DNA of 50,988 nucleotides from Belliella pelovolcani (lineage in GTDB: Bacteria > Bacteroidota > Bacteroidia > Cytophagales > Cyclobacteriaceae): contig NZ_FTOP01000021.1 in NCBI RefSeq assembly GCF_900156785.1, forward strand, positions 1-50,988, in the 5' to 3' direction. Shown in pieces: positions 45,285-50,988 of the stretch. The position numbers and the translations under genes are program-made. The first letter of the stretch is position 1. Every line of letters starts with the position of its first letter. Under the pieces are notes generated by a model. The model was not told where the DNA came from and made no database searches. It was given only the letters and a program-made list of their open reading frames with translations.

Positions 45285-45314
45285 ATTGGTCGTCTTAAAG
45301 GATAAAAGTACGAA

Positions 45315-45506
45315 TTATAATACTCGCTTTACAATCCAAATGATAATGGCTGCCAAAAACATCAAAATGGAAATTTTATTGATACCGTGCATCATTTTCA
45401 AATTGAAGTTTGACTTTTTGTTTGGATCAGGTTTCTGGAATACCCTGATGAAGTAATTTCCTAATTCTCCTAGTTGGAAAAACTCTTTAAGTCTATTATT
45501 ACCCAT
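45315..45506 (-). CDS. DUF6728-like small membrane protein
   Basis: A 63-aa protein: FFQLGELGNYFIRVFQKPDP, NFNLKMMHGINKISILMFLA, AIIIWIVKRVL. This pattern, a short soluble N-terminus then one membrane helix, matches DUF6728 proteins found beside ispG in Bacteroidota. Function is unknown. It lies 26 bases after the ispG stop. Confidence 0.75.
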   Translation of the reverse strand: MGNNRLKEFFQLGELGNYFIRVFQKPDPNKKSNFNLKMMHGINKISILMFLAAIIIWIVKRVL

Positions 45507-45532
45507 GATTATTTTTTGATAGAACCTGATAC

Positions 45533-47512
45533 TTATGCCTCAGGTTCATTCCACATACCATCCTTTTTGATGATTTCAATAAGTTCGTCTACTGCTTTTT
45601 CAGAGGGTACTGATCTTTTAACCACCTCTTTACCTCTGTACAAGGTGATTTTCCCCTTTCCTGAACCTACATACCCAAAGTCAGCATCTGCCATTTCGCC
45701 TGGACCATTGACAATACAGCCCATGATGCCAATCTTTACTCCTTTGAGGTGGTCGGTTCTTTTTCTAATCATCGCTGTAGTCTCCTGAAGATCAAAGAGC
45801 GTTCTTCCACAAGAAGGGCAAGATATATATTCTGTTTTGGACATCCTTGTTCTTGCTGCCTGAAGCACACCAAAGCTAATGGAGTTATGTAACTTGATCT
45901 GCTTCAAGATAGTTTCCCTTTCCAGTTCTCTGTAAGCTTGCGCATCAATCATTATCCCATCTCCAAGTCCATCTACCAATAAGCCGCCAATATCTGTCGC
46001 TGTGTAGAGCATAGTTTTATCATCACTTTGTTGCTGATAGGCCACTTGAGGCACGACAGGGATTTTACAATGTTCCTCCAGCAGATAAACAAAAGCTCTT
46101 CTAAGCGCAGGGTAAGTGTGTGTGTTTGAGGTTTTCAGAATGATGACCAAATCAGCCCTTTCTTTGATAAAAGGAATAGCAGCTGCTACCTCTGAATCTT
46201 TTAAGAAAAGGAAATTTAACTTTTGGTGAAATCTATTAGCATGTAGAAATTCCTCGAAAGTCAAAAGCGGGAATTTATTTTCTGTATCAGTGGTATTTTG
46301 CCAAACCTCATAATTCTGAATTTCTTTCATTCCATTAGGAAGCATAAAAGGAATGGGATTGGAGCCTGTGAAAACAAAATCAGCACCTTGGTCATTCATC
46401 TTCCATTTATCTAATTCAGGTAAGTAAAAATGACCTACATGCTTCATTTCCTTTGGAGTAATCTCCTTGATAGCAGAAACATCAGTAATAACTCTAGGCA
46501 CATTACTAGCGCCAAAGTTGTAAACTTCAAAAGTCTCTCTTCGATTATATTCAAAAGGGTTGATCGGGTAATGTGAAAGGGCAGCAATTGCTTCGTGATC
46601 GGCTCTTTGTTGATAGCGATCTACTAATGCTTTGGCTACTGGCGCTTCAAATTCTGGATCTTCAGTCAAGGAAACTCTAACTGTATCACCAAGTCCATCT
46701 TCCAAAAGTGTCCCGATACCTACTGCAGACTTAATTCTACCATCTTCCCCATCACCAGCTTCTGTTACGCCAAGATGGAGTGGATAAGGTTTGAAATTTC
46801 CTTCCTCCAATTTCTGAACAAGTAGTCTATAAGCTTGTACCATGACTTGGGTATTAGACGACTTCATAGAAATGACAATGTCATAAAACTCTTCATCTTC
46901 ACAAATTCTCAAAAATTCCAAAGCCGATTCTACCATTCCAAGTGGGGTATCTCCATACCTACTCATGATTCTATCAGATAGTGAGCCATGGTTGGTTCCA
47001 ATACGCATTGCGGTACCGTGCTCTTTACATATTTTCACTAATGGGAGAAATCGTTCCCTAATTCTATCGAGTTCTTCCTGATAGCTTTCATCTGTATACT
47101 CTATGACCTCAAACTTCTTCTTGTCAGCATAGTTCCCTGGATTGATTCTGACTTTTTCTACAATTTTAGCAGCAATTTCTGCAGCATTAGGTGTAAAATG
47201 TATATCAGCTACAAGCGGTGTATTGTAACCTCTTTTCTTGAGTTCATCTTTGATGTTTTGTAGATTCTCAGCCTCTTTGATACTTGGAGCAGTGATTCTG
47301 ATGAGTTGGCAGCCACTGTCAATCATCCTGATGCATTGCTCTACAGAACCTATAGTATCCATTGTATCCACAGTAGTCATGGATTGTACGACGATTGGGT
47401 TATCACCACCAATCACCACATTTCCCACCTTTACAGGAATGGTTTTTCTTCTAGAATAGCTAGTCAGGCTATTACAATAATTGATTTTTTCCAATAATGC
47501 TTTGGTCTCCAT
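45533..47512 (-). CDS. ispG: (E)-4-hydroxy-3-methylbut-2-enyl-diphosphate synthase, long form
   Basis: A 659-aa protein, much longer than the ~370 aa of most bacteria because of a large insertion in the middle (residues ~280-540), a form typical of Bacteroidota, Chlamydiae and plants. The N-terminal TIM barrel has GGDNPIVVQSMTTVDTMD. The C-terminal iron-sulfur domain has SCPSCGRTLFDLQETT and GIMGCIVNGPGEMADADFG with three conserved Cys. It makes HMBPP in the MEP isoprenoid pathway. It starts 5 bases after the SDR gene. Confidence 0.97.
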   Translation of the reverse strand: METKALLEKINYCNSLTSYSRRKTIPVKVGNVVIGGDNPIVVQSMTTVDTMDTIGSVEQCIRMIDSGCQLIRITAPSIKEAENLQNIKDELKKRGYNTPLVADIHFTPNAAEIAAKIVEKVRINPGNYADKKKFEVIEYTDESYQEELDRIRERFLPLVKICKEHGTAMRIGTNHGSLSDRIMSRYGDTPLGMVESALEFLRICEDEEFYDIVISMKSSNTQVMVQAYRLLVQKLEEGNFKPYPLHLGVTEAGDGEDGRIKSAVGIGTLLEDGLGDTVRVSLTEDPEFEAPVAKALVDRYQQRADHEAIAALSHYPINPFEYNRRETFEVYNFGASNVPRVITDVSAIKEITPKEMKHVGHFYLPELDKWKMNDQGADFVFTGSNPIPFMLPNGMKEIQNYEVWQNTTDTENKFPLLTFEEFLHANRFHQKLNFLFLKDSEVAAAIPFIKERADLVIILKTSNTHTYPALRRAFVYLLEEHCKIPVVPQVAYQQQSDDKTMLYTATDIGGLLVDGLGDGIMIDAQAYRELERETILKQIKLHNSISFGVLQAARTRMSKTEYISCPSCGRTLFDLQETTAMIRKRTDHLKGVKIGIMGCIVNGPGEMADADFGYVGSGKGKITLYRGKEVVKRSVPSEKAVDELIEIIKKDGMWNEPEA

Positions 47513-47517
47513 GTGAT

Positions 47518-48225
47518 TTACAAATCTCCTAATTGTGGTCTGATTACTATTTCTTCAACAACTGAATTCGGGGAAAGGTTATAAGCAGACCATACAGAAT
47601 CTGCCACATCTGATGATTTCATAAACCTTTCTTCAGGAATATCCACACCTGCCCAACTTGCGGTGTAAGTAGCTCCTGGCAATACTGAAGTTACTTTGAT
47701 GCCAAAATCTTTCAACTCTTGTCTCAGGCATTTAGTAAATCCCAACATTGCCCATTTAGAAATAGCGTAGCTCCCTCCATTGGCGTAGGCAGTCAACCCT
47801 GCTATTGACCCAATTGAAAAAATATACCCTGATTTTCTTGTGATCATCTCTTCAGTAAATGCTCTTGTGAGATAATAGGCAGAATACAAATTGGTTTGAA
47901 TCATCATTTCTAAGTTCCCCTCAGGCTCAGAATGAATTGATCCTGGAAGGAAAACCCCAGTGTTATTGATGATTACGTCAGGTATACCTAAGGTAGATTT
48001 GACCTTTTCAGCAAATTCAAGTACTTGATCTTTCACTGATAAGTCGGCTTGAAATGCGAATAATTTTTGCTTGGGGAAATTTTCAGAAAAAAAATGCTCA
48101 AGTGCTTCTAGATCTGATGCGCTTCTTGCACAGGTAGATACATCAAAACCTTCACTTGCAAACCTCTCAATGATTGCTCTGCCGATTCCTTTGGTTCCTC
48201 CTGTGACTAATATATGTTTGGACAT
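47518..48225 (-). CDS. SDR family oxidoreductase
   Basis: A 235-aa protein. GGTKGIGRAIIERFASEGF (Gly-rich NADP motif), VIINNTGVFLPGS, IFSIGSIAGLTAYANGGSYA with YAISK active-site Tyr and Lys. A classical SDR with complete catalytic residues, in contrast to the protein at 30274. The substrate is unknown. It is the first gene of the ispG operon (5-base gap). Confidence 0.9.
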   Translation of the reverse strand: MSKHILVTGGTKGIGRAIIERFASEGFDVSTCARSASDLEALEHFFSENFPKQKLFAFQADLSVKDQVLEFAEKVKSTLGIPDVIINNTGVFLPGSIHSEPEGNLEMMIQTNLYSAYYLTRAFTEEMITRKSGYIFSIGSIAGLTAYANGGSYAISKWAMLGFTKCLRQELKDFGIKVTSVLPGATYTASWAGVDIPEERFMKSSDVADSVWSAYNLSPNSVVEEIVIRPQLGDL

Positions 48226-48270
48226 TTACTTCGTGTTTTAATAGTTAGTATGACAACTATCTAGCGTGGA

Positions 48271-48278
48271 CAAAGTTA
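48271..48278 (-). promoter_or_regulatory. Candidate -7 box for the SDR-ispG operon
   Basis: On the minus strand TAACTTTG is a full match to the Bacteroidota TAnnTTTG box, about 45 bases before the SDR ATG, in the divergent space to the helicase gene. Confidence 0.5.
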
Positions 48279-48354
48279 CATTTTTTTGAAAGATTTGCGA
48301 ACATAAACGATTATAGATAGGTGCCTGATATTTTTTTATACTAATTTTAAACCT

Positions 48355-50625
48355 ATGGAAATGGAAAGCACAGATAGATTAGAGTTAGCTGCACATTTTG
48401 TCAACACCACCAGCAGTCCGATCTTTTTGACAGGCAAAGCTGGAACAGGTAAAACTACTTTTCTTAGGAATTTGACAGAATTGACACATAAAAGCCATAT
48501 CATCATCGCACCAACAGGGATCGCTGCCTTGCATGCTAAAGGAGTGACTGTCCACTCTCAGTTTTTATTTCCTTTTGGATCTTTTTTACCTACTAAAGAG
48601 CCTGAGGGGAATTTTTCTAATAGTGGTAACTTCTACACCCAATATACCCTCAACAGAAAACATCCTCTCAATGCCGCCCGAAAGAAAGTCCTCAATTCCA
48701 TAGAACTGATAATTATTGATGAAGTCAGTATGCTGCGCGCGGATCTACTTGACGCTATTGACTATAGAATGAAAAAAGCCAAGCAAAATTTTGAAGAGCC
48801 TTTTGGAGGTGTTCAAGTTTTGATGATAGGAGATTTGTTTCAGCTACCTCCTATAGTAAAAGATCAAGAATGGCAAGTTTTAGCAAAATTTTATAAAAGC
48901 ATGCATTTTTTTGAAGCCAAAGCCTTGCAAAGCTCTGGACTTGTCTATATTGAGCTTAATAAAATTTTCAGACAACGAGACGAGCAATTCATATCCATCC
49001 TCAACCATCTGAGAGACAATCAGGTGAGTGCTGAAGATATTCAGTTTCTCAATAGATTCTATAAAACACCAGATGAAATCAAGGCTCTAAAAGATTATAT
49101 CATTATCACTACACATAACTACAAAGCGGAAGAACATAATTCTAACGAATTAAGGGCTTTGAAAAGTAAATCACATTTTTTCGAAGCCATTGTAAGTAAA
49201 GATTTTCCTGAGAGTCTTTACCCTATACCCAAGAAACTGGAATTGAAGGAAGGTGCTCAAGTGATGTTTATCAAAAACGATAGCAGTGGCTTATCAGATT
49301 ATTTCAATGGCAAGATGGCAATGGTGAAGGATATTTTTAATGATGAAATCAAAGTCATTATGAATGATAGTAAAATGGAATATGTGCTCCATCGGGAAGT
49401 CTGGGAAAATAAGCGTTATGTGGTCAAAGAGGAAACCAAAGAATTGGAAGAGGAAATTATTGGTACTTTTGAGCATTTTCCAATTAAACTAGCTTGGGCT
49501 GTAACAGTCCACAAAAGCCAAGGCTTGACATTTGATAAAGCTATTATTGATGTAGGTCAAGCATTTGCTCCAGGGCAAGTTTATGTAGCATTGAGTAGGT
49601 TAAGAAGTCTAGATGGCTTAGTGCTACGCACCAGAATCCAATCCCATATTATCAGTTCAGACCCTACAGCTCTTCATTTTACAAATCAAACTAATACGCA
49701 ACAAGCACCTTTAGATAAGCTTCTGGAGAATCATCAGACAATCTATATTCAAAAACTTCTAAGTAGAACATTTGATTTCAGTCCTTTGATTACAGCAATA
49801 GGAGTTTTTCAAAAGGAGTTCACTAGTACGATGGTATTTGAAGATAAAGAAATGCGAGAAGCTATGGGTCTTATTCTTGAAAAAATCAGCCAAGAGGAGG
49901 GGAACACTTACAAGTTTACACGGCAACTCAATTATCTCGTGCATACCAATGATCAACTTCAATTGATGGATAGATTGGAGAAAGGAAGTACTTATTACAG
50001 CAAATTGTTTAAGTCGATTTTAAAAGATATCATAACTCATCAAGCCGAAGTTGAGCAATTCACAAAAACGAAAGGTTATTTAGATAGTATTTCTGAGATT
50101 GAAACCATGCTTTTAAGAAAGCTTAACGAGATCATGAAAGTCGGTATTTTGGTACCTGCTATCCTCAATGGAGAAGAGATTGGTAGGCTCTCGCAAATCA
50201 CGGACAGCCTAACTCAATTGCGAATTTCACTAGCGCAAGAAGCCAAGGAAGCTACAAGAGACAACCCCAAATTTGCAAGCACAAAAACTGGTAGGAAAAA
50301 GAAAAAAGAAGGAACCCCGAAAATCAAGCTTGAAAAAGGCGAAACTTTCGAGATCACTTATACGCTGAGTAGAGAAGGACATAGCGTTGAAGAAATCGCA
50401 AAAGAAAGGGGACTTGCAAAGTCCACCATTGAAAGTCACCTAGCAAAAGGGATATTAAAAGGTCAAGTCGACATTCATCAACATCTTTCAAAAGAAATCG
50501 TCCAAGAAGCAGCTATATTTATTGAAATAGCCAATGGAGAAATCAGTAAAGTAGTAGAAAAATATCCAGAAAAATTTGATTATGCCACATTGAGAATGGT
50601 TGCAGCACATATGGCAAGGGATTAG
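48355..50625 (+). CDS. Pif1-like DNA helicase with C-terminal HTH domain
   Basis: A 756-aa protein. Walker A GKAGTGKTTFLRNL (residues ~27-40), Walker B IIIDEVSMLRADLLDAIDY, GDLFQLPPI, and the helicase end AWAVTVHKSQGLTFDKAI then VYVALSRLRSLDGL mark a superfamily 1B Pif1/RecD-type helicase. The C-terminal part has EEIAKERGLAKSTIESHLAK, a HTH_40-type domain. It unwinds DNA 5' to 3', for replication or repair. A complete gene with its own terminator-bearing tail. Confidence 0.93.
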   Translation: MEMESTDRLELAAHFVNTTSSPIFLTGKAGTGKTTFLRNLTELTHKSHIIIAPTGIAALHAKGVTVHSQFLFPFGSFLPTKEPEGNFSNSGNFYTQYTLNRKHPLNAARKKVLNSIELIIIDEVSMLRADLLDAIDYRMKKAKQNFEEPFGGVQVLMIGDLFQLPPIVKDQEWQVLAKFYKSMHFFEAKALQSSGLVYIELNKIFRQRDEQFISILNHLRDNQVSAEDIQFLNRFYKTPDEIKALKDYIIITTHNYKAEEHNSNELRALKSKSHFFEAIVSKDFPESLYPIPKKLELKEGAQVMFIKNDSSGLSDYFNGKMAMVKDIFNDEIKVIMNDSKMEYVLHREVWENKRYVVKEETKELEEEIIGTFEHFPIKLAWAVTVHKSQGLTFDKAIIDVGQAFAPGQVYVALSRLRSLDGLVLRTRIQSHIISSDPTALHFTNQTNTQQAPLDKLLENHQTIYIQKLLSRTFDFSPLITAIGVFQKEFTSTMVFEDKEMREAMGLILEKISQEEGNTYKFTRQLNYLVHTNDQLQLMDRLEKGSTYYSKLFKSILKDIITHQAEVEQFTKTKGYLDSISEIETMLLRKLNEIMKVGILVPAILNGEEIGRLSQITDSLTQLRISLAQEAKEATRDNPKFASTKTGRKKKKEGTPKIKLEKGETFEITYTLSREGHSVEEIAKERGLAKSTIESHLAKGILKGQVDIHQHLSKEIVQEAAIFIEIANGEISKVVEKYPEKFDYATLRMVAAHMARD

Positions 50626-50940
50626 GATGCTAGGATTTTGAGATTACAAGATTATAAGATTGAAAAATTGGAAATTGGGTTGAAAGGTTTGAAGGTTTAA
50701 AAGTTAGCGGGGATTAGTTGATTGAGTTAATGGTTGATTGAGTTATTGAGTTATGATGTGAATTGACTATTTGATTGAGTTGAAATGTTGGTTAAAGAAT
50801 GTTGGTTAAAGTTTAAATAGGCATGACTATATCGCCGAAAGGCATATATCAACATTATATCGCGAAGCATATATCTTCCTTCTACTTCCACAGCGCTCTT
50901 TACTCCTTTGCTAGCTTAGTGAGAGCAAGGGGCTATAAAA
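50626..50940. repeat. Low-complexity and palindromic intergenic tail
   Basis: The stretch 50630-50815 is built from GATTGAGTTA/GTTGGTTAAAG-like repeats. 50826-50875 holds two imperfect palindromes, TATATCGCCGAAAGGCATAT and TATATCGCGAAGCATATATC. No gene is seen. Confidence 0.6.
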
Positions 50941-50943
50941 CAC

Positions 50944-50973
50944 AAAAGCCTCTCAGTTTCCTGAAAGGCTTTT
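50944..50973. terminator. Terminator at the window end
   Basis: AAAAGCCTCTCAG and CTGAAAGGCTTTTT form a 12-bp stem with one mismatch and loop TTTC, followed by T residues. Confidence 0.75.
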
Positions 50974-50988
50974 TAATAATGTGGCGGC

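Overview
The window looks like a chromosomal segment of a Bacteroidota bacterium, probably close to the Cyclobacteriaceae. This rests on family-level signs: many Sec lipoproteins with a short lipobox, an unusually long IspG next to a small DUF6728-like gene, a KdsA/KdsC pair, a GNAT-nitrilase fusion, a DUF6089-like outer-membrane protein, promoter -7 boxes of the TAnnTTTG type, and weak Shine-Dalgarno sites. I could not run a taxonomic search.

Positions 1 to about 15,300 are accessory DNA. At the left edge lies a large serine recombinase with an in-frame amber codon. Next comes a four-gene chain (2028-10094) in which each gene overlaps the next by ATGA: a secreted YD-repeat protein of 1056 aa, a secreted Rhs protein of 1359 aa with a full core and a variable C-terminal tip, a helical-repeat-like putative immunity protein, and a truncated ORF. 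Two orphan tip cassettes follow, each made of the 3' part of an rhs core, a different toxin-like tip, and a putative immunity gene joined by ATGA. Tip 1 is an L,D-transpeptidase/Tlde1-like domain paired with a small multi-pass membrane protein. Tip 2 is Gly-rich and paired with a membrane-anchored protein. Each of the three cassettes ends against a broken minus-strand fragment of an XRE-type regulator, and related junction sequences recur three times (from about 10339, 12635 and 15128). The locus therefore reads as a repeat-built reservoir of exchangeable toxin tips.

Positions 15,300-18,470 are AT-rich and gene-poor, with one lipoprotein gene, one decayed lipoprotein gene, a 29-bp tandem repeat and strong hairpins.

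Positions 18,470-50,988 are mostly housekeeping: a beta-propeller-like lipoprotein, an ArsC/Spx-like protein, hemL, a periplasmic-binding-like protein, a RelE-type toxin-antitoxin pair, guaA, a ligase-associated exonuclease, a pterin/flavin group (PTPS/QueD-like, folE, an atypical SDR, a flavin reductase), two convergent L,D-transpeptidases, kdsA-kdsC with a GNAT-nitrilase, an MscS channel, an outer-membrane protein, leuS, an FKBP/SlyD-like isomerase, and an ispG operon (SDR, ispG, DUF6728-like, MmcQ/YjbR, ABC ATPase). A Pif1-like helicase closes the window. I saw no rRNA, tRNA or CRISPR array.
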